A stretch of DNA of 64,000 nucleotides from Mucilaginibacter sp. L196 (GCF_009765905.1 NZ_LMUO01000015.1:278219-342218), one strand, 5' to 3'; numbered from the stretch's first letter, positions 25,387 through 35,558 are shown. Numbers and translations: made by a program. The notes: generated from the sequence alone by a model not told the origin.

Positions 25387-26250
25387 TTATTGTGTTTTAT
25401 GAATTATGTTAAAGAAATGAACGTACTCAACCTTCATTGATGTTGGAAAAGCGGTGGTGTCAATTCCATCTATCCCTCCCCAACTTCCGCCAACCGCAAT
25501 GTTCATTAATATGTGAAATTTTTGATCATAAGGCCATGTAGCCGATCCTTGTCCAGCATTTACGTAGGTAAATACAAGGTTATTGTCATAATATCCTCTG
25601 ATGGCATATGGTGTCCAGTCTTCCCGATACAAATGGTATGCGGTTGAAGCTGTGGGAATATTCATTGTACTTGTTTTTGCATTGCCTGCAAAATATGTTG
25701 AATTATGCGCACTAAAATGTACGTTGTTAGGATCATACCCAACCATTTCCATAATGTCAACTTCTCCTGATGCCGGCCATGGGCCATAGGCATAGGTATC
25801 GGGCAGCATCCATATTGCAGGCCATGTACCCCTGCCCGAAGGTAACATTGCCTTTACTTCAATACGACCATAGGTCATTGAAAATTTAGAAACCATTCTT
25901 GACGAAGTAAAGGCTTCGCCTCCAACACTTTGTTTTTTTGCTGTTATTGTTAATACATCATTGGCTACGCTTACATTACTTAATGAATCTGTATAAAATT
26001 CAGATTCGGCATTACCCCATCCACCTCCACCTAAATCATACTTCCATTTAGTTGTATCAGGTGTCCCTGTATTAGTAAATTCATCTGCCCATACCGGCGT
26101 TGTTTCAAAACTCCAGTTACTATCTATAGGAGCAGGAGGAGGTGTATAAACGTACGGCTTACTACTATTTTGACTGCTTTTTGAGCATGATATTATGTTA
26201 GCACTCAGCAATATTACTGCTAGTAACGATTTTGTTTTAAATCTCAACAT
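25387..26250 (-). CDS. GH16 beta-1,3-glucanase (laminarinase-like) lipoprotein
   Basis: 287 residues. The lipobox ISC gives Cys22, followed by a Ser/Pro-rich linker to about 45. The jelly-roll catalytic domain carries the GH16 signature SGEVDIMEMVG at 161-171, with nucleophile Glu163, Asp165 and acid/base Glu168. The extra Met between Ile and Glu is the beta-bulge form seen in laminarinases and lichenases. GTWPAIWMLP (141-150) lines the cleft. As first enzyme gene after SusD in the operon, it is the likely surface endo-enzyme that defines this locus as acting on beta-1,3-glucan. Confidence 0.92.
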   Translation of the reverse strand: MLRFKTKSLLAVILLSANIISCSKSSQNSSKPYVYTPPPAPIDSNWSFETTPVWADEFTNTGTPDTTKWKYDLGGGGWGNAESEFYTDSLSNVSVANDVLTITAKKQSVGGEAFTSSRMVSKFSMTYGRIEVKAMLPSGRGTWPAIWMLPDTYAYGPWPASGEVDIMEMVGYDPNNVHFSAHNSTYFAGNAKTSTMNIPTASTAYHLYREDWTPYAIRGYYDNNLVFTYVNAGQGSATWPYDQKFHILMNIAVGGSWGGIDGIDTTAFPTSMKVEYVHFFNIIHKTQ

Positions 26251-26315
26251 ATATTGCTTTTGCTAAAATAAAACTGCCGGCATTACCCGGCAGTTTTATA
26301 ATCAATTATAAATCA

Positions 26316-27863
26316 TTAATTAGCGTAACCTGGGTTTTGAACCAGTTTTGTTGCGGAAAGATCTGTAAGAGGTATAGGTAACAACTCATTCGTACCTGCT
26401 TTAAATCCTTTAAATCCAAGAACAGTCGGAGCATCCCCCCATCTAACCAAATCAAACCAACGATGTCCTTCGGTTGCAAGCTCTAAACGGCGTTCAGCTT
26501 TAATGTTTGCCAGTGTTGCAGCTACAGGGGCTAAACCAACTCTGTGACGTACTGCGTTAATTAACGCTGCAGCACGAGATGCATCACCGCCGCCTTGTAT
26601 TAAAGCTTCAGCTTCCATCAGATAAGTATCGGCCAAACGAATTTCAATATAGTCATTAGGGAAGTTCAGAATATTAGTTCCCTGGGTTGACAGATATTTA
26701 GTTAATCCTATGTATTTTAATGCAAAGAACCCTGTATTCTGGTAACTTGCCTGATAGGTTGTTTTTTCCAATGCAGCAAGGCTATCCATATTTAATATGG
26801 TGTAACCATATCGTGGATCTTTTACACCACTACCATCGTAAGGAGTAACAAAGGCATCGTGCAACTGTTGAGTTACCGGATTTTGACCCCATCCACCAGC
26901 ATAGATAGCATCACTAAAATTCCTTGGACCAACTTGTTCAGAGTAAACACTTCCTTTAAAAGCATCCCAGTTATTCCAGGTATAAGCCTGTCCAGGGGTG
27001 AAGTTAATTTCGAAGATAGATTCGCTATTAAATTTATTATCAGGGCTAAAAATAGCAGGGAAGCTAGTTTGCAAAGCATAACCGAAACCGGGGGTTGTAC
27101 CACCTGGTGTACCATTTATAATTGCGAACTCCTGAGCTGCCTGTGTATATTTTTGCTCATATAAATAAACTTTACCTAATAATGCAATTGCAGCACCTTG
27201 TGTAACGCGGCCGCTTTCTGCTGTAACCACGGTTTGTGGCAAATTAGGAATAGCTGCTGTTAAATCTTTTTCAATTTGCGCGTACACATCAGCCGGTTTA
27301 GCTTGCGGTTGATTGTAAATATCAGTAGCGGATGCTAATGGTGTTAAAATTAATGGCACATTCTTAAATAATCTTTCCAGATCGAAATAATAATGAGCTC
27401 GTAAAAATTCAGCTTCAGCAGTATATCTGGTTGCCAATGCAGCGCTTAACCCTGGTACACCAGCAATTTTTGATAAAATTATATTAGTACGGGTTACACC
27501 CAAAAAGTTAATTGGCCAGTAACCGTTTTGCGGCCCTGCGGCAGATGTTAACTGGTAATCATTCCATAATTGCCAATCAGGGGTATCGCTTGAACCTCCA
27601 CCACCTGCGTAGCAATCGTCAGACGCTGCATTAAGCGGCCCACGTACATCAGTATAAGTTTGATCAATACCACCTGTTTCAGTAAGCAACGGATCATAAG
27701 CCGCTACTAACCCTGCAAAAGCCTGATCAGGTGTTGAATAATAACTTGATTCTGAAAACTCCCCTTTGGGATTAAGTTGCAGGAATGATTTTTTGCAGGA
27801 TACGAATACACTACTCATGCCCAGCAAGCTAACCGCCGTGTATTTAATATATCTTCTTTTCAT
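26316..27863 (-). CDS. SusD/RagB family glycan-binding lipoprotein (beta-glucan locus)
   Basis: 515 residues with lipobox VSC at Cys22-23 (FVSCKKSFLQLNP), the standard SusD opening. It is mostly alpha-helical with TPR-like repeats: RAHYYFDLERLFKNVPLIL near 155-172, the family's most typical stretch, and the C-terminal RRLELATEGHRWFDLVRWG near 460-478. SusD proteins cap the SusC channel and bind the target glycan outside the cell. It follows SusC by 31 bp on the same strand. The ligand is inferred from the GH16/GH30/GH3 neighbours. Confidence 0.94.
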   Translation of the reverse strand: MKRRYIKYTAVSLLGMSSVFVSCKKSFLQLNPKGEFSESSYYSTPDQAFAGLVAAYDPLLTETGGIDQTYTDVRGPLNAASDDCYAGGGGSSDTPDWQLWNDYQLTSAAGPQNGYWPINFLGVTRTNIILSKIAGVPGLSAALATRYTAEAEFLRAHYYFDLERLFKNVPLILTPLASATDIYNQPQAKPADVYAQIEKDLTAAIPNLPQTVVTAESGRVTQGAAIALLGKVYLYEQKYTQAAQEFAIINGTPGGTTPGFGYALQTSFPAIFSPDNKFNSESIFEINFTPGQAYTWNNWDAFKGSVYSEQVGPRNFSDAIYAGGWGQNPVTQQLHDAFVTPYDGSGVKDPRYGYTILNMDSLAALEKTTYQASYQNTGFFALKYIGLTKYLSTQGTNILNFPNDYIEIRLADTYLMEAEALIQGGGDASRAAALINAVRHRVGLAPVAATLANIKAERRLELATEGHRWFDLVRWGDAPTVLGFKGFKAGTNELLPIPLTDLSATKLVQNPGYAN

Positions 27864-27894
27864 GATATTAGAATATTTTTAAATTAAGTAATAA

Positions 27895-30800
27895 TTACAA
27901 AGTAACATCAACACCAACCCTTACAGTACGAGCAGTTGGGTAAACACCTTGATCAACACCGCCAGTATTGTTATTACCGCCCCAAACTTCAGGATCAAAT
28001 CCGTTGTATTTGGTAATGGTAAATAAGTTATCAGCACCCACATAAACGTGTACTCTGCTCATATCTAACTTTTTTATCAGATCTTTAGAAAGTGTGTACC
28101 CTAATTGTAAGGTTTTGATACGCAAATAAGCGCCGCTTTGTAATAATGCACTTGAAAGATTTTTGTAATCTCCGTTCGGATCCGCATCAGACAACCTTGC
28201 AACATTAGTATTGGTGTTGGTTGGAGTCCAAGCGTTTAATGCAGAAGTTGGATAATTTGCAGTTGCCAAATCTAACCGGCGATATTCCTGAAGTATTTTA
28301 TTACCCCAAACACCCTGGCCAAATACGCTTAAATCAAATTGTTTGTAGTTAACTGCAAAGTTAAATCCATAAGTCCATGGTGGCAATGGGCTACCAAGGA
28401 ACTGGCGGTCACTTGGGCCAATTGGGCCAACATCTGTAACGCTTTGATAAATATAATCACCCGGCTTAGCACTAGGTTGTAATAAGTTGCCATTCTTGTC
28501 TTTATATGCATTAACCTGAGCTTGTGACTGGAATATGCCAAGCACCTTATAACCATAGAATTCGGCATATGGGTGACCCACTTGTGAGCGTTGAATTTGT
28601 GGTGTAAGTGCTCCTTGCCAGCTAGTTGTTGGCACTAAAAATGGAAGTACATTTAAATTGGTAACGGTGTTTTTATTGTATGCTATGTTACCATTTAAGT
28701 TAATATGAAAATCGCCAACTTGTTTGTTGTAGCCTAATTGTATTTCAATACCCTTATTATCTATACCACCGGCATTTTCAAATGCCTGACCGGTAATACC
28801 TGCGTAAGCAGGAGGTGTTACTGATAATAATAATTGATCAGAAGCTTTATTATAGTAATCGATAGTTGCAGTAAAATCATGGAAGAAGGTTGCATCTATA
28901 GCTATATCAGTAGATTTATCTCTTTCCCATTTTAGATTAGGGTTAGGTAATGAATTTGGACCATAGCCAGTATTAAGTGTTTGGCCACTTCCTTGCCCGT
29001 ATACATAGCTACCTATAGAACCAACAATTGGCGTGTATTGGAATGGAGATAATGCTAACTCATTACCTAAAATACCGTATGAAGCGCGTACTTTCAAATA
29101 ATCAACAAAAGTATTTTTAGGGAACCAATCTTCTTTAGTTGCAACCCATCCAGCTGATATTGAGGGGAACGTACCATATACGTTGTCGCTACCGAATTTT
29201 GACGATCCATCACGACGGACGATAGCTTGTAAAAGATATTTTTGGTCGTAATCATATGTTGCACGTGCAAATAAAGATGCCAAAGTTTCCGGCTGCAAAT
29301 CAAGTGGGTTGGTAGATGATCCGTTGCCCGCAAGCCTTGAGCCTTGCGGTAATTGAAAGTTAAAGGATGCATCCTTGTAAGATGAAATAGGCTCTCCTTC
29401 AAAGGTTACCTGGTCATTAAAACCACTCTCTTCTTCAGCACTTTCACCAACCAAAACACTAAAATTATTTTTACCTATTGAACGGGTATAAGTTGCTGTA
29501 TTATCCCAATTCCATTCCAAATTCTGAGCCATTGAACGAGACTGGCTATTAGTAGCCGGAGGAAGGTTCATGTTATTGGCATTCAGATAATAAAGTGGGG
29601 TAAATGATTCCGTACCATAGAATGATTGTTTAGCAGCAATCTCCGTTTTAATAGTTAAGCCTTTTATAGGTTCAACCTGTAAGTAAACATCGCCCTGTAA
29701 ATTATGAGACCAGTTGTAAAAACCATTTTGCAATTGCTCGGCCGCTATTGGGTTAACAATTTCATTGGCTACATAATTTGATATACCGTAGGGTTGACCT
29801 TGCGCATTTCTGAATATATAAGGAGCGTAATTTGGATTAGTGTAAGTTGAAGCATTGGGTTGTCCGCTTACATTAGTAACAACAACGGGGGTAAGTGGGT
29901 CAAGGTTAATTGCATCACTTAAAGGGCCGCCAAATACGCTATTGGTATTAAAATTGCCGGTACTCCTGATATAAGCATAGTTGAAATTTTCGCCATAGGT
30001 TAACCAGGTTTTAGGCTTAGAGGTTGTATTTACCCTAAAGTTCATTCTTTTATAGTCAGAATAAGCTGGAGTAACTATACCTCCCTGATTAATATAACCT
30101 AACGATGTAAAATAGTTAGATTTATCGGTACCGCCGCTTATTGCAAGGTTTTGTTGCATAATTGGCGCATTACCAAATATTTGATCTTGCCAGTTAGTAC
30201 CTGTACCATATTGTGATGGATTGGCGAATGGTGCTGTGCCGCCATCATTAGTTACAGATTCATTTCTTAATTCAGCATATTGAGTTCCATCAGCTAAACC
30301 AACCTTTTTAGCTACTGATTGATTACCATAGTAAAAGTTGTAGGTGATTTTTGGGGTGCCGATAGCGCCTTTTTTAGTTGTGATTAAAACAACACCATTA
30401 GATGCGCGCGAACCATAAATTGCCGCAGAAGCATCCTTAAGTACTTGTAGTGATTCGATATCATTTGGATTGATAGATTCATAACCACCATTATCCCATA
30501 TCTGACCATCAACAACATATAAAGGAGAACTATTTGTTAATGAGTTTTGACCCCTTATAATTACATTGGGAGCAGCACCCGGCGCACCTGAAGTTTGTGT
30601 TACAGTAACACCTGCAGCACGGCCTTCCAAGGCGTCATCAACACGCATTATTTGTTGATCCTTTAAATCGGCTGCGGTTACACTTGAAATTGCACCTGTA
30701 ACAGTTGCTTTCTTTTGTGTACCGTAACCAATTACTACAACCTCATTTAAGTCGGTTGTATTTTCTTGTAAACTAACGTTAACTACCATTTGGTTATTTA

Positions 30801-31050
30801 CAGCAACTTCTTTTGCATTATAACCAACAAATGTAAATCTTAATGTTCCGTCTACTGGTGCGCTAATACTGAAGTGACCGTTCACGTCAGTCTGAGTACC
30901 AATAGTAGTTGCTTTTAGTGTTACAGTAACACCTGGCAACGCAGCTCCTGTTTTATCAACAACTGTTCCTTTCACAGTGATGTTTTGAGCTAGGGCAACT
31001 GATATGCCCGATAACAGGAAAATGAATAAAATTGTAATTGTTTTTCTCAT
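27895..31050 (-). CDS. SusC/RagA family TonB-dependent outer-membrane transporter (beta-glucan locus)
   Basis: 1051 residues. After the signal peptide (to about 21, ALAQN) comes a carboxypeptidase-regulatory-like domain (about 24-100) and the SusC-specific VVVIGYGTQKK motif near 105-115. The plug follows (about 115-230, YVVDGQIWDNGGYESINPND, DASAAIYGSRASNGV), then the beta-barrel. No STN domain precedes it, so control by an ECF sigma/anti-sigma pair is not expected. It is first in the minus-strand operon and imports oligosaccharides trapped by the SusD at 26316-27863. A 640-bp upstream region carries candidate control elements. Confidence 0.95.
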   Translation of the reverse strand: MRKTITILFIFLLSGISVALAQNITVKGTVVDKTGAALPGVTVTLKATTIGTQTDVNGHFSISAPVDGTLRFTFVGYNAKEVAVNNQMVVNVSLQENTTDLNEVVVIGYGTQKKATVTGAISSVTAADLKDQQIMRVDDALEGRAAGVTVTQTSGAPGAAPNVIIRGQNSLTNSSPLYVVDGQIWDNGGYESINPNDIESLQVLKDASAAIYGSRASNGVVLITTKKGAIGTPKITYNFYYGNQSVAKKVGLADGTQYAELRNESVTNDGGTAPFANPSQYGTGTNWQDQIFGNAPIMQQNLAISGGTDKSNYFTSLGYINQGGIVTPAYSDYKRMNFRVNTTSKPKTWLTYGENFNYAYIRSTGNFNTNSVFGGPLSDAINLDPLTPVVVTNVSGQPNASTYTNPNYAPYIFRNAQGQPYGISNYVANEIVNPIAAEQLQNGFYNWSHNLQGDVYLQVEPIKGLTIKTEIAAKQSFYGTESFTPLYYLNANNMNLPPATNSQSRSMAQNLEWNWDNTATYTRSIGKNNFSVLVGESAEEESGFNDQVTFEGEPISSYKDASFNFQLPQGSRLAGNGSSTNPLDLQPETLASLFARATYDYDQKYLLQAIVRRDGSSKFGSDNVYGTFPSISAGWVATKEDWFPKNTFVDYLKVRASYGILGNELALSPFQYTPIVGSIGSYVYGQGSGQTLNTGYGPNSLPNPNLKWERDKSTDIAIDATFFHDFTATIDYYNKASDQLLLSVTPPAYAGITGQAFENAGGIDNKGIEIQLGYNKQVGDFHINLNGNIAYNKNTVTNLNVLPFLVPTTSWQGALTPQIQRSQVGHPYAEFYGYKVLGIFQSQAQVNAYKDKNGNLLQPSAKPGDYIYQSVTDVGPIGPSDRQFLGSPLPPWTYGFNFAVNYKQFDLSVFGQGVWGNKILQEYRRLDLATANYPTSALNAWTPTNTNTNVARLSDADPNGDYKNLSSALLQSGAYLRIKTLQLGYTLSKDLIKKLDMSRVHVYVGADNLFTITKYNGFDPEVWGGNNNTGGVDQGVYPTARTVRVGVDVTL

Positions 31051-31236
31051 GAATAATAAATTAATAATTGGTTTATGATTGTGTTTTGGATTTATTCTTT
31101 TAATTGAAATAAAAGAACATACACCAGCGACTAGCCATAACTAGTTAAATAGTACAATTGGGTGTTCATATAATTGGTTAATTAATAAATAAAAATTGCA
31201 CAGGTTTATTCCGTAGGTTATCCTGTATTGGTTGCA

Positions 31237-31256
31237 TCAAACTTATGAAAGTTTGA
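31237..31256. promoter_or_regulatory. Perfect inverted repeat upstream of the beta-glucan SusC
   Basis: TCAAACTT (31237-31244) and AAGTTTGA (31249-31256) are perfect reverse complements separated by ATGA. The site lies just downstream of a minus-strand TAAATTTG box (31267-31274), so it would overlap the start of the transcript. It could be an operator or a hairpin in the leader. Confidence 0.4.
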
Positions 31257-31618
31257 AATAAAAAAACAAATTTATTTTTCATAAATAGTTGATTTTTAAT
31301 GCTTTACGATAGTTTTGAAACGCTTCAATCACAATGATTTAAATCAATTTATGCTTGATAATCAGCGAAAAAGCTTGATTAGAGGATTTAATTCAAAAAA
31401 AATGATACGCTTTGTTCCAGCTCACTTTTTTTTTCACAATCTGCCTTTAAATGGTACTAAAGCAGATTTACCGACATATAACGGAAGAGAAATTAACTAA
31501 AATGATGCCGGAACAGGTACTTTAAAATGCATATTTTACTGAATATGCTTAACGGTTTAGCAGAAAAACCATGATAATATAATACGAATCTTAAATAAGA
31601 TACTCCAAAATAAGGCAC

Positions 31619-31655
31619 AAAAAAAGACCCCTTAACCAAGAAGGGGCCTTATTAT
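31619..31655 (-). terminator. Terminator of the starch-locus operon
   Basis: Read on the minus strand, AAGGGG-type arms (CCCCTT at 31628-31633, AAGGGG at 31641-31646, with flanking pairs) form a stem followed by a run of seven T. It lies about 40 bp after the stop codon of the GH13 gene. Confidence 0.8.
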
Positions 31656-31693
31656 ATAAACAACCACCTGTAGTGGAAATATTAACTAGTTAT

Positions 31694-33085
31694 TTATCTT
31701 TTAAATGCAAAGTAGCTATATGGCTGTAGTGTGTACTGTGTTGAAAATGTAATGTTACCGCCAGTGTAGCCATTACCCCACGTTGTGCCTTGTAATGCAG
31801 CTGGTATATTAAAGGTTTCAACAACATTTTTTGTATTTACTAAAACCAATACATCATCAGTACCCGATGTTTTTTCGAATGCCACAATGTTAGCATCATT
31901 ATATTGAGTTAATGTGCCTGTTTTTATTGCCTCGTGGGCAGCCCTAAATGCAAGTATTTGCTTATAAGCAGCAACCATATCAGGGTTTGCGGTATAATCG
32001 ACAGGCACATTGTTAAAAAAGTTTATCGCACTTGGATAGCCAACTTCCTGGCTGCTGTAGATCAACGGTATGCCGCCCATATATGATACTATAGCAAATG
32101 CAGCTAATGCGCCTTGTTTACCGCTATATTCAGTAATTGTGCTACCATCAGACGAAGCATCATCGTGATTAGTTATATATCTTAATTTAGTACCTGATGC
32201 AGGTATTGAACTAATTTCGGTAGCGTTAGTGGAGAACAATGAACCAGGCGTTGATGCACCTGCAAATAATGACTTAATTGAACCATAGTAGTCAAATGCA
32301 TAATCAAGCTGAAAGCCTGATGATATTTCGGCACTGGTTGTGCCTTCTGCCAGGTAAATTAATTTGTGTGTTGTTATGTTGTTTAAAGTATCTAAAGCTT
32401 GTGTCCAAAAGTCACTTGGTGTGTTATCGGCAAAATCACAGCGGTAACCATCAACATTTGCCGTAAATACCCAATACTTCATAGCCTTAATTAATGCTAA
32501 GCGCATGCTTTGATTACTGAAGTTTAAGGCAGCCACATCGGTATATGTTGAAAGCTGCTGAATAGTGCCTCCACTCTGTATGTACCATGATGGGTTAGTG
32601 GTTATCCAGGAATTATCCCATGATGTACCGTTAGCTTCCCAATCCAAAATAACAGCCATGCCTAACGAGTGCGCATTTGCAACCAAAGTGCGCAGGTCAT
32701 CCAATGTACCAAAAGCAGAATTTACACCTTCATAATCTTTAACAGAATAAGGTGAACCACTTGCTTTTAGTATGCCAATTGGATAAGTTGGCATCAGCCA
32801 TATCACGTTCACGCCTAAAGCTTTTATCGAGTCGAGCCTGGATTCAACACCGGCAAAATTAGCGTTTGGAAAGGTTTTTATATTAACCTCATACATTACT
32901 ATATCTTTAGTAGCAGGCACACTTGCATAAGGTGTGCCATATTGTGCAGGGTCGCCACTGTTCACCGGAGGTGGGGTTGGTGTAGGGGTAAACGGTGTTG
33001 ATTTGCTACACCCTGCAAATACCAATATTGTTATCAGCAACAATATTGGGCTGTAGGTTTTCAATTTTAGTTTCTGGATATTCAT
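31694..33085 (-). CDS. GH13 alpha-amylase-family surface lipoprotein with altered region I
   Basis: About 463 residues. Lipobox FAGC (Cys26) is followed by a Thr/Pro linker, so it is probably on the cell surface. The catalytic residues are present: Asp217 (YRCDFAD), Glu247 (LAEG) and Asp308 (TNHDD). Conserved region I reads ILDWEANGTS instead of the usual DxxxNH, so the near-universal subsite -1 His is Gly (codon at 32627-32629). Start: AGGAGG at 33096-33101 precedes GTG 33091 by 4 bases and ATG 33085 by 10; I chose ATG. It is last in the operon SusC-D-E-GH31-GH13 and starts 19 bp after GH31, and would attack starch-like glucans, possibly with changed activity. Confidence 0.87.
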   Translation of the reverse strand: MNIQKLKLKTYSPILLLITILVFAGCSKSTPFTPTPTPPPVNSGDPAQYGTPYASVPATKDIVMYEVNIKTFPNANFAGVESRLDSIKALGVNVIWLMPTYPIGILKASGSPYSVKDYEGVNSAFGTLDDLRTLVANAHSLGMAVILDWEANGTSWDNSWITTNPSWYIQSGGTIQQLSTYTDVAALNFSNQSMRLALIKAMKYWVFTANVDGYRCDFADNTPSDFWTQALDTLNNITTHKLIYLAEGTTSAEISSGFQLDYAFDYYGSIKSLFAGASTPGSLFSTNATEISSIPASGTKLRYITNHDDASSDGSTITEYSGKQGALAAFAIVSYMGGIPLIYSSQEVGYPSAINFFNNVPVDYTANPDMVAAYKQILAFRAAHEAIKTGTLTQYNDANIVAFEKTSGTDDVLVLVNTKNVVETFNIPAALQGTTWGNGYTGGNITFSTQYTLQPYSYFAFKR

Positions 33086-33104
33086 ATTCACGATTCCTCC
33101 TGGA

Positions 33105-35558
33105 TTAATAATTAAGATTTATACTCTTTAGACTATTTTTTATTACTACACATTTTACAGCGCAAGACTCGGTAGCCGATGTACTACCCTGTGGATCGGT
33201 ATTCGCCGCAGCGCTTAAAAAAGCATAGCTCCCGTTTTCAAGTTTTAACTGGACTTTTCCATTATTGATATTATCGATCTGGTTAAACCCATGCAGTATT
33301 AATTTTATATACTTAAAATGAGAAGTATAACTACCCTCTGATTCATTAAAAGCGATACTACGGGCTGCTGGATTAAATGTAATTAAACGTTTATAATATG
33401 ATCCCTTTTCATATTGGAAACTTATACCATCATCTTCGTAATAGACAAAACTGTTTGTTTTATTGCCATTATAAATATGAATTGAAAGTGTATCTGTTGG
33501 CAATATTGCTGTTGATTGTACAAGCGATTGCATAGGAATAACGCTACTCCCTTTAACATAAACCGGTAATTTATTGATATTAAGCTGTATCACTTTATTT
33601 TCCATCCCGTTTTGAACAGAATCGGTATACAAATCATACCATGTACCTTCAGGAAAATATATCTTACCGTAATCTTTACCGCTTTCAAATGGTGCTACCA
33701 TAAAGGCATCGCCAAACTCATATTGATTTTGATAATCAGGATATAATATTTTAGGATCAAATGTATAATTAATAGCCAATGAGCGCATTACCGGCAAGCC
33801 ATTTTGAGTGGATTCATAAAAAGTTGAATACAAATATGGCATCAATTGGTAGCGCAGGCTGATGTAATTACGTGCTATATCAAGCACATCCTCTCCGTAT
33901 GTCCATGGTTCCGAAGCTTTTGAATTCAGGCTTGTATGGTTTCTGAAATATGGAATAAAAGCACCTAATTGAATCCAACGGGTATACAACGCGATTGATG
34001 GATTACCGGTAAAGCCTCCAATATCCATAGCAGTGAATGATACGCCACTTAAGCCAAGGCTATTTAATAAACGTACTCCTTGTAACATGTGATCATCTTC
34101 GGCGCGATTATCACCTGTCCAGATAGCTGTGTATCGTTGCAAACCAGCATAGCCTGAACGAGAGAGAATAAATGGGCGCTCTTTAAATTGCTCAACAGCA
34201 CCTTCATAACTTGACCGGGCCATTTGCATGCCATACACGTTATGGGCCTCCAGGTGAGTTGTTATTTTACCGTCGTAATTAAAAATCACATTATCAGGCA
34301 TTTTTTGGCCCCAGGTTGATATTTCATTCATATCGTTCCAAATACCGCTAACCCCCGATTCGGCAAAAAACTTAACCTGTTTATGCCACCAATCACGGCC
34401 TTTCGGACTGGTAAAGTCGGTAAAATTGCACCAACCCGGCCAAACCTGACCAGTATAGGGTTCTCCATCAGAATATTTTATATATACATCATCTTTTAAA
34501 CCGCTTTCATAAGCAGGTGCGCCTTTTTGCACTTTAATTCCGGGATCAACTATTACAGTTGTTCTAAAGCCCAACTTTTTCAGCGTATCATTCATCAATA
34601 CCGGGTTAGGAAAACGGCTATGATTCCAGGTAAATAATTGATACTGATCCATGTAGTGAATATCAAGCGTGACACCATCGGCTGGTATACGTTTTTCGCG
34701 CAGGGTGCGTGCAATGCGCATCACCTCGGCCTGTGGATAATAACTATAGCGGTTTTGCTGATAACCTAATGACCATAGTGGCGGCATCGGCATACGACCT
34801 GTTAAGTAGGTATATGATGTAATAATATCTGCAAGGTGTTTGTGATATATGAAATAATAATTCATCTCCCCTCCCCTTGCACCAAAAGAAGAAAACCGAT
34901 TATTGCTTGCGCCGAAGTTGAAGTCGGTTTGATAAGTGTTATCCAAGAATATACCGTAATTTATATTGTGATGAATGCCAATATAAAATGGTATTGTTGA
35001 ATAAAGCGGATCCTGAGTAACACTATAACCATATACGTCCGAGTTCCAGTTGGTATAGCCACTGCCTCTCCGGTCAAGGTTTCCTGTTTTTTCACCAAGT
35101 CCTACAAAATGCTCATCATCCTGTAGTTTTTTATATGTTGTTACTGATGTGCCCACCCATGAAGTAGTTAAACCATGTTCATCTTCATTAATAAGGGTTC
35201 CATCTATTGTATAAAAAGCAATTGAAAATGGTTGTTTTTGGATGATTGCCTTAATTGAGTCGGTTACCAGTGTAATAGTCTCATTAGTTTGCGTAATAGT
35301 AGTTTTTGTTTGCTGGGGTTCGCCAACAACAGCATAGGAAAAATTCCCTTCTATTGGACTCTTGTCCAACCGTACACGAATAATTGAAGGAGAATAAACT
35401 GTAATCCTTCCGTAAGCATTGGTGCTTTTAAAAGATATATCCTGCTGACCAATTGTAACTGTTTCCAGATTACCAGGAGTTGAAACAGTAGACTGCGCCA
35501 TTAGGCGAGGCATATTCAAAAGACACGCAAGCATAAATGTGATCTTAATAAATTTCAT
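33105..35558 (-). CDS. GH31 alpha-glucosidase
   Basis: 817 residues with a signal peptide to about 22 (RLMAQS). An N-terminal beta-sandwich (about 35-235) precedes the catalytic barrel, which holds nucleophile Asp409 in GIWNDMNE and acid/base Asp483 in WTGDNRA, both in canonical GH31 context. C-terminal beta domains follow, with a DUF5110-like end. It would release glucose from maltodextrins in the periplasm, the role of SusB in the classical Bacteroides starch system although from a different family. It follows SusE on the same strand after a gap that contains a hairpin, so it may also have its own promoter. Confidence 0.93.
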   Translation of the reverse strand: MKFIKITFMLACLLNMPRLMAQSTVSTPGNLETVTIGQQDISFKSTNAYGRITVYSPSIIRVRLDKSPIEGNFSYAVVGEPQQTKTTITQTNETITLVTDSIKAIIQKQPFSIAFYTIDGTLINEDEHGLTTSWVGTSVTTYKKLQDDEHFVGLGEKTGNLDRRGSGYTNWNSDVYGYSVTQDPLYSTIPFYIGIHHNINYGIFLDNTYQTDFNFGASNNRFSSFGARGGEMNYYFIYHKHLADIITSYTYLTGRMPMPPLWSLGYQQNRYSYYPQAEVMRIARTLREKRIPADGVTLDIHYMDQYQLFTWNHSRFPNPVLMNDTLKKLGFRTTVIVDPGIKVQKGAPAYESGLKDDVYIKYSDGEPYTGQVWPGWCNFTDFTSPKGRDWWHKQVKFFAESGVSGIWNDMNEISTWGQKMPDNVIFNYDGKITTHLEAHNVYGMQMARSSYEGAVEQFKERPFILSRSGYAGLQRYTAIWTGDNRAEDDHMLQGVRLLNSLGLSGVSFTAMDIGGFTGNPSIALYTRWIQLGAFIPYFRNHTSLNSKASEPWTYGEDVLDIARNYISLRYQLMPYLYSTFYESTQNGLPVMRSLAINYTFDPKILYPDYQNQYEFGDAFMVAPFESGKDYGKIYFPEGTWYDLYTDSVQNGMENKVIQLNINKLPVYVKGSSVIPMQSLVQSTAILPTDTLSIHIYNGNKTNSFVYYEDDGISFQYEKGSYYKRLITFNPAARSIAFNESEGSYTSHFKYIKLILHGFNQIDNINNGKVQLKLENGSYAFLSAAANTDPQGSTSATESCAVKCVVIKNSLKSINLNY

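Larger units (their letters stand above)
31051..31693. other. Intergenic region with SusC control elements and a terminator
   Basis: This gap holds the upstream region of the beta-glucan SusC operon: a TAAATTTG box on the minus strand at 31267-31274, an inverted repeat at 31237-31256, and a long AT-rich leader. At its other end it holds the terminator of the starch operon (31619-31655). A 61-codon plus-strand frame near 31315-31500 has no supporting features. Confidence 0.6.

Noticed and set aside
31315..31500. 61-codon plus-strand reading frame in the SusC upstream region
   Set aside because: AT-rich, no recognisable motif, no terminator of its own, and it would sit inside a regulatory region; likely chance.
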